This document shows, one piece after another, positions 24,947-36,641 of a stretch of DNA of 42,244 nt. A program made the translations under genes and the position numbers. The stretch lies in contig JASJBC010000006.1 in NCBI GenBank assembly GCA_030066715.1, forward strand, positions 1 through 42,244. Reading direction: 5' to 3'. The notes beneath the pieces are model-generated. The model ran no database searches. It saw only the letters and a program-made list of their open reading frames with translations, and was not told the DNA's origin. How positions within the stretch are numbered: position 1 is the stretch's first letter; every line of letters starts with the position of its first letter. The stretch is from Acidimicrobiia bacterium. GTDB taxonomy: Bacteria > Actinomycetota > Acidimicrobiia > Spongiisociales > UBA5794.

Positions 24947-25282
24947 ATGCGCGTCCTCATACGAGTCGTAGTGCCGGTGCTCACTTTGGCTGCGCTCACC
25001 GCCGCGTGCTCATCGCCGGTGACGATTGTGGGAGTCGCCGTGTCGCGTGACGGCATGGTGCTGTCGTTATCGCTCTCCGCCTGCAATGCGAACCTGGTGG
25101 TTGACTACAGCGTGGATGACGAGGCGGTGATGATCCTCGTTCAAGAGCGAGGCTCGTTCATCGGGTCGGGTGGCGACGACTGCACCGATCAGTACACGAT
25201 CGTTCTCGACGAGCCGTTGGGCAGTCGGATCGTGATCGACGAGCAAACGGGGCAGCAGCTGGTGCCGGCTGCCGAGCCCTAG
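24947..25282 (+). CDS. Small lipoprotein, unknown function
   Basis: 111 residues. Signal sequence MRVLIRVVVPVLTLAALTAAC with a clear lipobox (LTAAC, Cys21), followed by a beta-rich domain of about 90 residues with two more Cys (SLSACNANL and GGDDCTDQY) that could form a disulfide. I do not recognise the family. The ATG at 24947 is favoured over GTG 24941 because the AGG at 24936-24938 is correctly spaced from it. It is the last gene before a convergent region with two hairpins and katG. Confidence 0.7.
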   Translation: MRVLIRVVVPVLTLAALTAACSSPVTIVGVAVSRDGMVLSLSLSACNANLVVDYSVDDEAVMILVQERGSFIGSGGDDCTDQYTIVLDEPLGSRIVIDEQTGQQLVPAAEP

Positions 25283-25302
25283 ATCCGAACCCGCCCAGGT
25301 CG

Positions 25303-25319
25303 GACGGGCTGTGCCCGTC
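25303..25319. terminator. Hairpin after lipoprotein gene
   Basis: GACGGGC and GCCCGTC form a perfect 7-base stem around TGT, 21 bases after the lipoprotein stop. No T-run follows, so termination may be weak or Rho-assisted. Confidence 0.45.
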
Positions 25320-25363
25320 GATGAGGGAAGCGTCGAATCCGCGGATCTACAGCGGAGGCACAA

Positions 25364-25391
25364 TGGCCGGGGAGGCACAACTCCCCGACCA
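25364..25391. terminator. Hairpin between convergent lipoprotein and katG genes
   Basis: TGG-C-CGGGGAG (25364-25374) pairs with CTCCCCG-A-CCA (25381-25391) around GCACAA, with one mismatch. It lies 15 bases beyond the katG stop and could end transcripts from both sides. No T-run. Confidence 0.5.
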
Positions 25392-25405
25392 TCATGTCCT
25401 TCCGG

Positions 25406-27613
<2,208 letters not shown>

Positions 27614-28054
27614 CTAGTCATCTCTGTTGCTCTTGTGGTCAGCCTCCGCACAGTCACGGCACTGCCCCCAGTACACGACCTCCGCCTCGTCGATGTCGTA
27701 GCCGTGATCGTCGGATGCAGTCAGGCATGGGGCCGATCCGGTCGCACAGTCGACGTCGACCACCTCGTTGCAGGTGCGACACACCAGATGGTGATGGTTG
27801 TCGGCGACCCGATCTTCGAAACGGGCTGCTGAACCGGCGGGTTGGATGCGTCTGATGAGATGCTTGGCGGCGAGAGTCGCCAGCGAGTCGTAGACGGCCT
27901 GGCGGGAGATAGACCCGATGGCAGACCTGACCTCGTCGGAGATCTCGTCGGCCGTCCCGTGGGGCCGGGCGGACACCGCCTGCAACACCGCAATGCGTTG
28001 TGCGGTGACCTGGAGGCCGTGTTCGCGGAGGAGGTCTGCTGGCTCGCGGCTCAT
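27614..28054 (-). CDS. furA: Fur-family regulator, FurA-like
   Basis: 146 residues. Winged-helix DNA-binding part ([39 protein letters not shown]) and dimerisation part with metal site [17 protein letters not shown] and structural zinc pairs CRTC and CRDC. Its place before katG makes it the FurA/CatR type, which represses both genes and is released by oxidation or metal loss. Start ATG 28054 is chosen because it is seven bases after the -10, implying a leaderless message; a TTG at 28072 lies inside the operator and is rejected. Confidence 0.93.
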   Translation of the reverse strand: MSREPADLLREHGLQVTAQRIAVLQAVSARPHGTADEISDEVRSAIGSISRQAVYDSLATLAAKHLIRRIQPAGSAARFEDRVADNHHHLVCRTCNEVVDVDCATGSAPCLTASDDHGYDIDEAEVVYWGQCRDCAEADHKSNRDD

Positions 28055-28060
28055 GGTGCC

Positions 28061-28095
28061 ATACTCAATCAACTTTTGGACTCTGTCAAGAGTTG
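28061..28095 (-). promoter_or_regulatory. furA-katG promoter with inverted-repeat operator
   Basis: Minus strand: perfect -35 TTGACA (28084-28089), 17 bases, -10 GAGTAT (28061-28066), then the ATG seven bases on. Covering the -35 is an imperfect palindrome 28070-28095 with arms CAACTTTTG and CAAGAGTTG. Binding there would block the promoter. Confidence 0.7.
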
Positions 28096-28195
28096 GGGAC
28101 AGGTCTCTTCCGATACCCCGAACGTATCAGAGTTTCTCGTCGGGCGCAGGAGAACCCCAGGCAAGATGACCAGGTTGCCCCGAGCGGCGATCGGC
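28096..28195. other. Gap between furA control region and DUF2237 gene
   Basis: About 100 bases without a convincing gene, hairpin with T-run or repeat. The DUF2237 gene ends here on the minus strand, pointing at the furA promoter. Confidence 0.6.
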
Positions 28196-28585
28196 CTACT
28201 CGGTCAGCTCTCTCGGATCCGATGGCACGTCTACGGCATGTTTCTCGAGAACCGCGAGCGGCACGATCGAGAGCACATCGGCGCTGGTCGCCTCGAGCAC
28301 GACCGGGGCGGCTGCCCCCGCTTGGTTGGCAAGCAGCCAGTTGGGTGCAGTGACACACCAACGGTCACCCGGCTTCAGCCCGGGGAATCGGTACTCGGGC
28401 ATCGCAGTGGTCAGATCGTTGCCGATGCTTCGCTGGTGATCGAGGAACTCAGCCGTCATGACGGCACAGATCGTGTGGCTCCCTCGGTCGTTGGCCGCAG
28501 TCCGGCACGATCCATCACGAAACCACCCGGTCAGGGGATCGGTGCTGCACGCGGACAGCTCGGTGCCGAGGACGTTGAACTCCAT
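28196..28585 (-). CDS. DUF2237 family protein
   Basis: 129 residues. The family pattern is complete: FNVLGTELSACSTDPLTGWF, RDGSCRTAANDRGSHTICAV, FLDHQRSIGNDLTTAMPEY, FPGLKPGDRWCVTAPNWL and APVVLEATSADVL. This family is widespread, has conserved Cys and His residues and no settled function. GGAGGG lies directly against the ATG, unusually close; a nearby TAATACT could act as a -10 with a very short leader. It lies 50 bases after the hydrogenase maturation protease on the same strand and might be read by the tail of that operon. Confidence 0.88.
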   Translation of the reverse strand: MEFNVLGTELSACSTDPLTGWFRDGSCRTAANDRGSHTICAVMTAEFLDHQRSIGNDLTTAMPEYRFPGLKPGDRWCVTAPNWLLANQAGAAAPVVLEATSADVLSIVPLAVLEKHAVDVPSDPRELTE

Positions 28586-28635
28586 CCCTCCAGTATTACC
28601 GATCGTGTAGTCGCCGCGCTCGGTCGTCGCCGCAG

Positions 28636-29088
28636 CTAGGTGGCGAGCGCAGCGAGCAGCTTCTCGACAGCAATGCCCACGCTTGCAGTGACCGGCGCGG
28701 TCATGCCCTCGCCGTTGGTGAAGTCGGTGGCTTCGATTCCGACAAGTGTGAGTCCGTTGGGGAGACGACCGAGCAACTTCCCCAGCTCGATGGTCTCCAC
28801 GAGCTGCACCAGATGGCTCGACTGCCCGATTCCCATCTGATCGGGGAGCTCCTCGTCGGTCAACACATGAATCGTCCCGGCCGGGTGTTCTCCGGTGACG
28901 ACGGCATCGACCATGATCACCCGGGGCGCAAGTTCGAAAGCATCGAGCAGTCGGGTTGGCTCGCCGTCGCTCTCGACAAGCGAGACGGAATCATCGACGC
29001 GCTCCCGCAGCGCGTCGATGACTTCCAAGCCGGCTGCGTCGTCCCGGCGCCAGCGGTTGCCGACGCCGATGACGACGGCATCTGTCAT
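28636..29088 (-). CDS. Hydrogenase maturation endopeptidase (HyaD/HycI family)
   Basis: 150 residues. It trims the C-terminal tail of the hydrogenase large subunit after nickel insertion. [16 protein letters not shown] carries the first nickel-sensing acid (Asp16 or Asp17), Asp61 lies in [10 protein letters not shown], and His92 in SSHLVQLVE, matching Glu16, Asp62 and His93 of HybD. The start ATG overlaps the stop of the large-subunit gene (ATGA), giving a dedicated protease made with its substrate. The general maturation genes hypABCDEF are not in the window. Confidence 0.95.
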   Translation of the reverse strand: MTDAVVIGVGNRWRRDDAAGLEVIDALRERVDDSVSLVESDGEPTRLLDAFELAPRVIMVDAVVTGEHPAGTIHVLTDEELPDQMGIGQSSHLVQLVETIELGKLLGRLPNGLTLVGIEATDFTNGEGMTAPVTASVGIAVEKLLAALAT

Positions 29089-30386
29089 TGCGTGGTGATC
29101 CTCTCAACCTTGAGGTTGAGGAAGTGGGTCGCACACGAGATGCACGGGTCGTAGTTGCGGATCGACTGCTCCAGCACCCAGCTCAGCTCTTCGTCGGGCA
29201 GCTCGATCTGATCCTCGAGGACAACCCGCAGATCGTCCTCGATGGTCAGCTGGTTCTGAGCCGTCGGCGGCACGATCTGGGCCTTGAGAATGCGACCGTT
29301 GCTGTCCAGCTCGTAGCGGTGATAGAGCAAACCCCTCGGTGCCTCCGACGCACCGTGGCCGACTCCAGCGTGCACGTTGAGCTCGACATCGGGCTTGGCC
29401 GGTTCCTCGTACTGATCGATGATCCGGAGCGCTTCCTCGATCGCATAGAGCGTTTCCACCCCGCGCACGATGATGCTCTTGAACGGGTTGAGCTCGACTG
29501 GGCCGAGACCAACCTCCGCTGCAATCTCGCGACACGCCGGGGTCAGCTTCTCGTAGTTGAGCGCATAACGAGCCAGCGGTCCGACGTGATAAGCGCCTCG
29601 CTCGCGCACCCGGGAGTGGAGGGCGTTGGAACGCTCGACATGCTCCTCGAGGAAGTAGTCGTTCCACTCGGAGACTGCGATATCGAGGCCCTTGTTGGAG
29701 ACAATGCGCCCTTCATTGAACGGATACTCCAGCGGGTGGCTCAACGAAACGAACTCGAAATCCTGCTCGACGTTCGGGAACGTGAACCCGGAGACCAGCT
29801 TGATCGTCTCGACGACCGCCTCCAGCGACCACTCGAGTTCCGGGACGAGCTCGAGGAGCTCCTGCTTGGTCGGTGCCCGGTAGAAGCCGCCGACCTTCAC
29901 ATTGATCGGATGGATCTCGCGACCGCCCACCATCGTGACGATGGCGTTTCCCGCCTTCTTCATACGAAGGCCGAGCTCGACGATGTCCTTGTGATCGGCT
30001 GCCATGTGCACGGCGCTCTCGTACCCGAGGAAGTCGGGCGCGTGGAGCAGGAACATGTGCAGGATGTGACTCTCGATCCACTCGCCGCAGTAGAGCAGCC
30101 GGCGCAGAGACCGCAGCTGGCCGGTGACCGAAGTCCCGAACGCATACTCCATCGCATGCACCGAGCTCATCTGGTAGGCGACCGGGCAGATACCGCAGAT
30201 GCGGGCGGTGATGTCCGGCGCATCCGAGAAGGGTCGGCCCTCCAGGAACGCCTCGTAGAAGCGTGGCGGTTCGAAGATGCCGAACCAGACATCCTCGATC
30301 ACACCGTCTACCACCTTGACATGCATCTCGCCTTCGCCCTCGACCCGGGCGATGTAGTCAACGTCGATGTTTCTGACATCAGCCAT
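29085..30386 (-). CDS. hyhL: [NiFe] hydrogenase large (alpha) subunit, group 3b
   Basis: 433 residues; holds the Ni-Fe active site. The four Cys ligands are in RICGIC (Cys64, Cys67) and DPCISC (Cys415, Cys418). The protein continues as [15 protein letters not shown], so the maturation protease should cut after His421 and remove 12 residues. The subunit set of the operon and the [11 protein letters not shown] form fit group 3b, soluble NAD(P)-linked bidirectional hydrogenases ('sulfhydrogenases'). The ATG at 30386 has AGGGAG seven bases before it; a GTG two codons upstream (30392) overlaps the small-subunit stop and is less well placed. Confidence 0.96.
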   Translation of the reverse strand: MADVRNIDVDYIARVEGEGEMHVKVVDGVIEDVWFGIFEPPRFYEAFLEGRPFSDAPDITARICGICPVAYQMSSVHAMEYAFGTSVTGQLRSLRRLLYCGEWIESHILHMFLLHAPDFLGYESAVHMAADHKDIVELGLRMKKAGNAIVTMVGGREIHPINVKVGGFYRAPTKQELLELVPELEWSLEAVVETIKLVSGFTFPNVEQDFEFVSLSHPLEYPFNEGRIVSNKGLDIAVSEWNDYFLEEHVERSNALHSRVRERGAYHVGPLARYALNYEKLTPACREIAAEVGLGPVELNPFKSIIVRGVETLYAIEEALRIIDQYEEPAKPDVELNVHAGVGHGASEAPRGLLYHRYELDSNGRILKAQIVPPTAQNQLTIEDDLRVVLEDQIELPDEELSWVLEQSIRNYDPCISCATHFLNLKVERITTQ

Positions 30387-30388
30387 GG

Positions 30389-31180
30389 TCACTCTCCCTT
30401 CGCCACGGCGAGCGCTTCATGGTGGTCACTGGTTATGCGGAATGGCTCCGCGTAGGCGTTGAACCCACGGAACGCATCGACGAGACCGCGATGGTTGACC
30501 CCGAGTCGCTGCCACGCTGCTGCAAGCATCTCGGTGTTGGGGCTCTCCATCGGGCCGAAGCACCCGTAGCAGCCACGGTTGTAAGAGGGGCACAGCGCCC
30601 CGCAACCTGCCTGGGTCACCGGGCCGAGACACGGTGTTCCGTGACCAACCATCACACACGGTGTGCCCCGTCGTTTGCACTCGACGCACACGCTGTACTC
30701 GGGGATGTTGGGTCTGCGCCCCTGGACGAAGGCCGCCACAACCTCGACGAGGGCCATCTTGTCAACGGGGCAGCCCCGCAGCTCGAAGTTGACCTCGACG
30801 TGGTTCTTGATCGGCGTGGAGGTCTCCAGCGTCTCGAGATACTCCGGGTGGGCGTACACGGTCCTCATGAACAGGTCCGTGTCCTTCCAGTTCTTCAGTG
30901 CCTGGATGCCACCGGCTGTGGCGCAGGCCCCGATGGTCACCAGATACTTCGACTGCCGGCGGATCTCGTGGATCCTCTCCGCATCGTGCGGGGTCGTGAT
31001 CGAACCCTCGACCAGGGTCAGGTCGTACGGGCCTTCCACAACCTCACGAGATGCCTCCGGGAAGTTGGCGATGTGGACAACGCTGGCGATGTCCAACAGC
31101 AGATCCTCGACATCGAGAATGCTGAGCTGGCATCCGTCGCATGATGCGAACTTGTAGACCGCAAGTTTGGGCAGCGCCAT
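30389..31180 (-). CDS. hyhS: [NiFe] hydrogenase small (delta) subunit, group 3b
   Basis: 263 residues; carries Fe-S clusters from the active site to the diaphorase. Cluster ligands seen are SCDGC (Cys14, Cys17), [29 protein letters not shown] and [18 protein letters not shown]. No twin-arginine signal is present, so the enzyme is cytoplasmic as expected for group 3. The ATG at 31180 follows AAGGGAG by six bases; a longer in-frame opening upstream is only shadow of the diaphorase gene. The gene starts one base after the diaphorase stop. Confidence 0.95.
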   Translation of the reverse strand: MALPKLAVYKFASCDGCQLSILDVEDLLLDIASVVHIANFPEASREVVEGPYDLTLVEGSITTPHDAERIHEIRRQSKYLVTIGACATAGGIQALKNWKDTDLFMRTVYAHPEYLETLETSTPIKNHVEVNFELRGCPVDKMALVEVVAAFVQGRRPNIPEYSVCVECKRRGTPCVMVGHGTPCLGPVTQAGCGALCPSYNRGCYGCFGPMESPNTEMLAAAWQRLGVNHRGLVDAFRGFNAYAEPFRITSDHHEALAVAKGE

Positions 31181-31181
31181 C

Positions 31182-32030
31182 TCACACTCCCTTGATATCG
31201 AATAGATGACCGACTTCGCTGTACGAGAACACCGCTCCGTCCGTGCAGATGAACTTCGCTCCGAACTGGCAGTGGCCACAGACGCCGATGCCACACTTCA
31301 TGTTGCGCTCCATGGTCACGTAGATGTTGCTCGGTTCCATGGAGTAGCCCTCCATGAGCCGCTCGGCGGTCACGGTCATCATGATCTCGGGACCGCAGAC
31401 GAGAGCGGTTGTATTGGAGGGGTCGAAGCCGACGCGCCCGATGAGTCGCGTGACAACGCCCACAGCCCCGTACCAGCCGCGATCGGCGGCGTCGACGGTG
31501 ATCAGTGTGGTTATGTCGGTGCGATCTCCCCAGCGGCGCAACTCGGTTTCGAACAAGATGTCGTCGGGAGTTCTCGTCCCGTAGAGAACGACAACCCGCT
31601 CGTAGTCGTCCCGGTTCTCGAGAGCGTGGTAGATGGCCGGCCGGAGTGGTGCCAGACCGATGCCGCCGCCCACGATCAACAGATCGCGGCCTTTGGATTC
31701 CTGCATCGGCCAGGGTGTTCCGTACGGTCCCCGGATTCCGACGTAGTCCCCGGACTTCAATGTGCCGAGGGCATGGGTCACGGCGCCGGTACGGCGGATC
31801 GTCTGCAACAGCGTTGCCTCGCGTGTGGAGCTGCTGCTGATCGAAATGGGAACCTCGCCGATGCCGAAGGCATAGACCATCGTGAACTGGCCGGGCTGGA
31901 AGTCGAAGTCACCGTTGGGCGGTTCGAGCTCCAGCGTGAACGTATGGCTCAGCTCCTCGCGGACGCTCCGAACCTTGAACGGGATCGGAGTCATCTGATC
32001 GATGACGGCGGGCTCAGTGAGTGTCACCAT
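31182..32030 (-). CDS. hyhG: Hydrogenase diaphorase (gamma) subunit, FAD/NAD(P)-binding
   Basis: 282 residues of the ferredoxin-NADP reductase/PyrK-like group. FAD domain with [20 protein letters not shown], nucleotide domain with [19 protein letters not shown], and a C-terminal 2Fe-2S site in CGIGVCGHC...ICTDG (Cys246, Cys251, Cys254, Cys262). It exchanges electrons between NAD(P)H and the small subunit. The ATG at 32030 lies inside the 3' end of the cNMP-domain gene (17-base overlap), with only GGTGG as ribosome site, so translation is probably coupled. Confidence 0.93.
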   Translation of the reverse strand: MVTLTEPAVIDQMTPIPFKVRSVREELSHTFTLELEPPNGDFDFQPGQFTMVYAFGIGEVPISISSSSTREATLLQTIRRTGAVTHALGTLKSGDYVGIRGPYGTPWPMQESKGRDLLIVGGGIGLAPLRPAIYHALENRDDYERVVVLYGTRTPDDILFETELRRWGDRTDITTLITVDAADRGWYGAVGVVTRLIGRVGFDPSNTTALVCGPEIMMTVTAERLMEGYSMEPSNIYVTMERNMKCGIGVCGHCQFGAKFICTDGAVFSYSEVGHLFDIKGV

Positions 32031-32480
32031 AAAAATCCACCAACTGGAGTCGGGTTGCCGCCAGGCGGCCTGTCATTACTTGGGCGAATCGTTTCATCAT
32101 CTCGTAGCCGAGCTCGCAATCGGATTCCCAGGCGGCGCGGAGCTGAATCGCATCGAAGCGCACCACCTTGGTTGGTTCCAGGGTCCTGGCGCTGAACGAC
32201 CAGCGGTGCGGCGGGAACAGCCAGCCCCACCCGAGCACCTCGCTCTCGTGGAGGGTCTGCACGATGTGGTGGGCCCGGTTCGTCACGTGGAGTTCCAGCG
32301 CTACGGCGCCTTCGAGGATCAGGTAGGCCGCATCGGCGCGACCGCCTTCCTCGAAGACCTCGACGCCACCGCTGTAGTCGACCTCGGCGGCCGTTGAAGC
32401 CAGCACGACCATCTGCTCGGGGCTGAGTCCCGTGAAGAAGCTCTGCTCGTCCAGGACCTTGATGAGATTCTCTGTGTCCA

Positions 32481-32484
<4 letters not shown>
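32014..32484 (-). CDS. Stand-alone cyclic nucleotide-binding-domain protein in hydrogenase operon
   Basis: 156 residues: one cNMP-binding beta roll ([60 protein letters not shown]) followed by one helix region ([20 protein letters not shown]). No helix-turn-helix follows, so it is not a Crp-type regulator. The phosphate-binding cassette is altered: RWSFSA stands where cAMP binders have R-S/T-A. It starts in an ATGA overlap with the beta-subunit stop and overlaps the diaphorase start, so it is made in step with the enzyme and may be a regulatory or assembly subunit. Function is inferred from position only. Confidence 0.85.
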
Positions 32485-33632
<1,148 letters not shown>

Positions 33633-33800
33633 AGTCGAATCTCCTCTCGGTAACCTTGACCACGCTACGTTTCAAGGGTCTACAGGTAATGGGTCTATTG
33701 GCCCATCTTCAGTGGCGCTCGACCCTTGTAACCATGCGGCGGTCCTGGTGAGCTAGGGCCGGTCCTGCGTGTGTTCACGCGGGCAGCTGATAACCATCAA
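33633..33800. promoter_or_regulatory. Motif-rich control region between hydrogenase operon and ppdK
   Basis: Contains: GGGTCTA twice in direct orientation 15 bases apart (33676 and 33691); GGGTCTATTGGCCC (33691-33704), an imperfect dyad inside ATGGG...CCCAT; CAAGGGTC (33673-33680) and its reverse complement GACCCTTG (33721-33728); and GGTCCTG twice 20 bases apart (33741 and 33761). No strong -35/-10 pair could be fixed for either direction. The pattern suggests binding by one or more dimeric regulators. Confidence 0.5.
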
Positions 33801-33814
33801 ACCTATCGATAGGT
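33801..33814 (+). promoter_or_regulatory. Perfect 14-base palindrome at ppdK start
   Basis: ACCTATCGATAGGT is its own reverse complement and its right end (AGGT) forms part of the ribosome binding site AGGTGG before ATG 33822. It could be a repressor operator or an RNA hairpin masking the ribosome site. Confidence 0.55.
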
Positions 33815-33821
33815 GGAAAGC

Positions 33822-36491
33822 ATGACTAAGTGGGTTTATACCTTTGACGAGGTCTCGGAGGCCGAGGCTCTGGTCGGTGAGTGGGAGAACGTGCGCGGTC
33901 TCCTCGGTGGCAAGGGTGCGAACCTCGCCGACATGACACGTCTCGGTGTCCCGGTCCCTCCCGGCTTCACGATCACGACCGTTGCTTGCAACGCATACAC
34001 CGACGCCGGCGGCGTCGTCCCCGAAGGGATGTGGGACCAGGTGCGCGCTGCGCTCGACAGCGTGGAGGAGAAGACCGGCAAGAAGTTCGGCGATCCGAGC
34101 AACCCGCTGCTGCTCTCCTGCCGTTCCGGCGCCAAGTTCTCGATGCCGGGCATGATGGACACGGTTCTCGACATCGGTCTCAACCACGAGGTTGCAGCGG
34201 AGCTCGCCGTCACCAGCGGTGACCCTCACTTCGCATATGACTCGTACCGTCGCCTCATCCAGATGTTCGGCTCCGTCGTCCTCGGCAACCCGGACGAGCC
34301 GTACGAGGAGATCCTCGAGGAGTTCCGCACCAAGACCGGCGTCGCCACTGACGCCGAGCTCTCCACGGATGCTCTGAAGGAGATCGTGGAGCGGTTCCTT
34401 GCGATCACGCCGCGTTTCCCGTCGGATCCCGACGAGCAGCTCAAGCTCGCCGTCGAGGCTGTGTTCAAGTCGTGGACCGGCAAGCGCGCCGTCGACTATC
34501 GCAACGCCTCCAACATCCCGCACGACCTCGGCACGGCCGTCAACGTGCAGACGATGGTGTTCGGGAACCTCGGCGAGGACTGCCTCACCGGCGTGGCAAT
34601 GTCGCGCAACGGCGCAACCGGGGAAAACCACATCGAGGGTGACTACCTGTTCAACGCACAGGGCGAGGACGTTGTTGCCGGTATCCGGGCGACGCTTCAT
34701 CTCGAGGACATGGCCGACGACATGCCGCACGCTTACGACGAGCTGCTGGCGATCTCGCGTCGTCTCGAGGAGCACTACCGCGACATGCAGGACATGGAGT
34801 TCACCGTCGAGAACAACAAGCTCTGGTTGCTGCAGACCCGCGACGGCAAGCGCACGGCCCAGGCCTCGGTGCGCATCGCCGTTGAGATGGCGGAAGAAGG
34901 TCTCATCTCCAAGGAAGAGGCCGTGATGCGGGTCACCCCCGACCAGATCGACTTCTTCCTCCATCCGCAGTTCACGACCGAGGATCGCAAGGCCGCCAAG
35001 GCGGAGGGCGCCCTCCTCGCCGAGGGTCTCAACGTCTCCCCGGGCGCTGCGGTGGGCGTCGTGGCCTTCGACGCCGACAAGGCAGTCGAGTGGGCAGAAG
35101 AGGGCAAGAAGGTCATGCTGGTCCGTCCGGAGACCAAGCCCGATGACGTTCACGGCATGCTCGCCGCTGAGGGCATCGTCACCAGCCGCGGTGGTCGCAC
35201 CAGCCACGCTGCCCTGGTTGCCCGCCAGTTCGGCAAGCCGGCCGTCGTCGGCATCGCCGAGCTCGACATCGATCTCGAGGGCCGCAAGATGTCCGTCGAG
35301 GATCGCGTCATCAACGAGGGCGAGTTCATCTCGATCGAAGGAACCTTCGGTGAGGTGTTCGTAGGTCAGCTGCCGACCGTCGTTCCCGACATCAACGACC
35401 GCTGGCTGTCCGCTCTGCTCGAGTGGGCGGACGAGTACCGCCGTCTCAAGGTGCTCGCCAACGCCGACTACCCGGTGGATGCCAATCGTGCCAAGGACTA
35501 CGGCGCACAGGGCATCGGTCTCTGCCGTACGGAGCACATGTTCTTCGAGGCGGAGCGTCTCCCCACCGTGCAAAAGATGATCCTCGCCGAGACCACCGAG
35601 GATCGGCAGGAGGCGCTCGACGTTCTGATGCCGATGCAGCGGGGCGACTTCCAGGGTCTGTTCGAGGCCATGTCCGGCATGCCGGTCATCATCCGCATGA
35701 TCGACCCGCCGTTGCATGAGTTCCTCCCGGACGCCGAAGAGCTCGAGGCGGAGATGGCTGCGGCCAAGGCCGCCGGGAACGGCGACGCTGTCGCTGAAGC
35801 AGAGCGCAAGCTGAGCCGGATCGAGGACCTGCACGAGGAGAACCCGATGCTGGGCTTCCGTGGTGTGCGTCTCGGCATCCTCATGCCGGAGATCCCGCGC
35901 ATGCAGGCGCAGGCCATCATCGAGGCCGCGTGCAACGCCAAGGAGAACGGGTTCGACCCGAAGCCTGAGATCATGATCCCGCTCTCCGTCCATGTGGCGG
36001 AGCTGGAGAAGGTCAAGGCAGTGATCGTCGACGTGGCCGAGGAAGTCATGGCGGCCCGTGGCGTCACGGTCGACTACCAGGTCGGCACCATGGTGGAGAC
36101 CCCGCGTGCGGCGCTCACCGCAGGTGAGCTGGCCAAGGAAGCGGAGTTCTTCTCCTTCGGCACCAACGACCTGACGCAGACGACTTATGCGCTCAGCCGT
36201 GACGACGCCGAGAAGAGCTTCCTGATCGAGTACGTCGAGCAGGGCATCCTGCCGGTGAACCCGTTTGCGACGCTCGATCCGAACGGTGTCGGCGGGCTGA
36301 TCAAGCTCGCCGTCGAGGGTGGCCGGGCAGCACGTCCCGGGATGGAGATCGGCATCTGTGGTGAGCACGGTGGCGACCCCGAGTCGGTTGCGACCTGTCA
36401 CGAGCTCGGTCTCGACTACGTGAGCTGCTCGCCGTTCCGGGTGCCCGTCGCCCGTCTGGCCGCAGCCCACGCAGCCATTAACGACGCGTAA
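33822..36491 (+). CDS. ppdK: Pyruvate, phosphate dikinase
   Basis: 889 residues, full length. It interconverts pyruvate, ATP and phosphate with PEP, AMP and pyrophosphate. N-terminal ATP-grasp part (LLGGKGANLADMTRLGVPVP, SCRSGAKFSMPGMMDTVLD), central swivelling domain with phospho-His462 in GGRTSHAALVARQFG, and C-terminal PEP/pyruvate barrel with GICGEHGGDP (catalytic Cys846). ATG 33822 is preferred to GTG 33813, which lies inside the palindrome. In this neighbourhood, with PFOR and hydrogenase, it may serve either gluconeogenesis or PPi-based glycolysis. A very strong terminator follows. Confidence 0.98.
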   Translation: MTKWVYTFDEVSEAEALVGEWENVRGLLGGKGANLADMTRLGVPVPPGFTITTVACNAYTDAGGVVPEGMWDQVRAALDSVEEKTGKKFGDPSNPLLLSCRSGAKFSMPGMMDTVLDIGLNHEVAAELAVTSGDPHFAYDSYRRLIQMFGSVVLGNPDEPYEEILEEFRTKTGVATDAELSTDALKEIVERFLAITPRFPSDPDEQLKLAVEAVFKSWTGKRAVDYRNASNIPHDLGTAVNVQTMVFGNLGEDCLTGVAMSRNGATGENHIEGDYLFNAQGEDVVAGIRATLHLEDMADDMPHAYDELLAISRRLEEHYRDMQDMEFTVENNKLWLLQTRDGKRTAQASVRIAVEMAEEGLISKEEAVMRVTPDQIDFFLHPQFTTEDRKAAKAEGALLAEGLNVSPGAAVGVVAFDADKAVEWAEEGKKVMLVRPETKPDDVHGMLAAEGIVTSRGGRTSHAALVARQFGKPAVVGIAELDIDLEGRKMSVEDRVINEGEFISIEGTFGEVFVGQLPTVVPDINDRWLSALLEWADEYRRLKVLANADYPVDANRAKDYGAQGIGLCRTEHMFFEAERLPTVQKMILAETTEDRQEALDVLMPMQRGDFQGLFEAMSGMPVIIRMIDPPLHEFLPDAEELEAEMAAAKAAGNGDAVAEAERKLSRIEDLHEENPMLGFRGVRLGILMPEIPRMQAQAIIEAACNAKENGFDPKPEIMIPLSVHVAELEKVKAVIVDVAEEVMAARGVTVDYQVGTMVETPRAALTAGELAKEAEFFSFGTNDLTQTTYALSRDDAEKSFLIEYVEQGILPVNPFATLDPNGVGGLIKLAVEGGRAARPGMEIGICGEHGGDPESVATCHELGLDYVSCSPFRVPVARLAAAHAAINDA

Positions 36492-36508
36492 CTTCCTCCG
36501 GAAGTTAC
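36488..36508 (+). promoter_or_regulatory. Hairpin overlapping ppdK stop codon
   Basis: GTAACTTCC (36488-36496) and GGAAGTTAC (36500-36508) form a perfect 9-base stem with loop TCC; the TAA stop is within the left arm. It stands just before the terminator and may protect the 3' end of the message. Confidence 0.6.
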
Positions 36509-36512
36509 GTCG

Positions 36513-36546
36513 GAAGAAGGCCCTCCCTCCTGGGAGGGCCTTCTTC
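36513..36546 (+). terminator. Terminator of ppdK
   Basis: A perfect 15-base stem, GAAGAAGGCCCTCCC (36513-36527) with GGGAGGGCCTTCTTC (36532-36546), loop TCCT. The T-rich right arm ends in CTTCTTC and the structure lies 22 bases after the ppdK stop. Confidence 0.9.
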
Positions 36547-36565
36547 ATGCTCGGCAGACTCTCAG

Positions 36566-36615
36566 CATTCTTGCGGACGTGAGTTCGCATATTGGAAGTG
36601 AGGTCCGCAAGAACG
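36566..36615. repeat. Inverted-repeat element, copy 2
   Basis: TTCTTGCGGAC (36568-36578) and GTCCGCAAGAA (36603-36613) pair perfectly, with one more C-G pair outside a mismatch. The 24-base middle holds GTGAG twice and TTC/GAA. The right flank CGCAAGAACGG is the same as in the element at 12451-12502. Lies between the ppdK terminator and a GNAT gene. Confidence 0.6.
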
Positions 36616-36641
36616 GCTAGATACCCGGTGGCTCGGCGCAC

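Noticed and set aside
29088-30455. 455-codon open frame on the plus strand across the hydrogenase large subunit
   Set aside because: Antisense shadow of the large subunit, Arg/Leu/Val-rich and without motifs.
33688-33707. A true DosR box upstream of the hydrogenase operon
   Set aside because: The core departs from consensus at three positions and the TT/AA flanks are missing, so it is recorded only as DosR-like.
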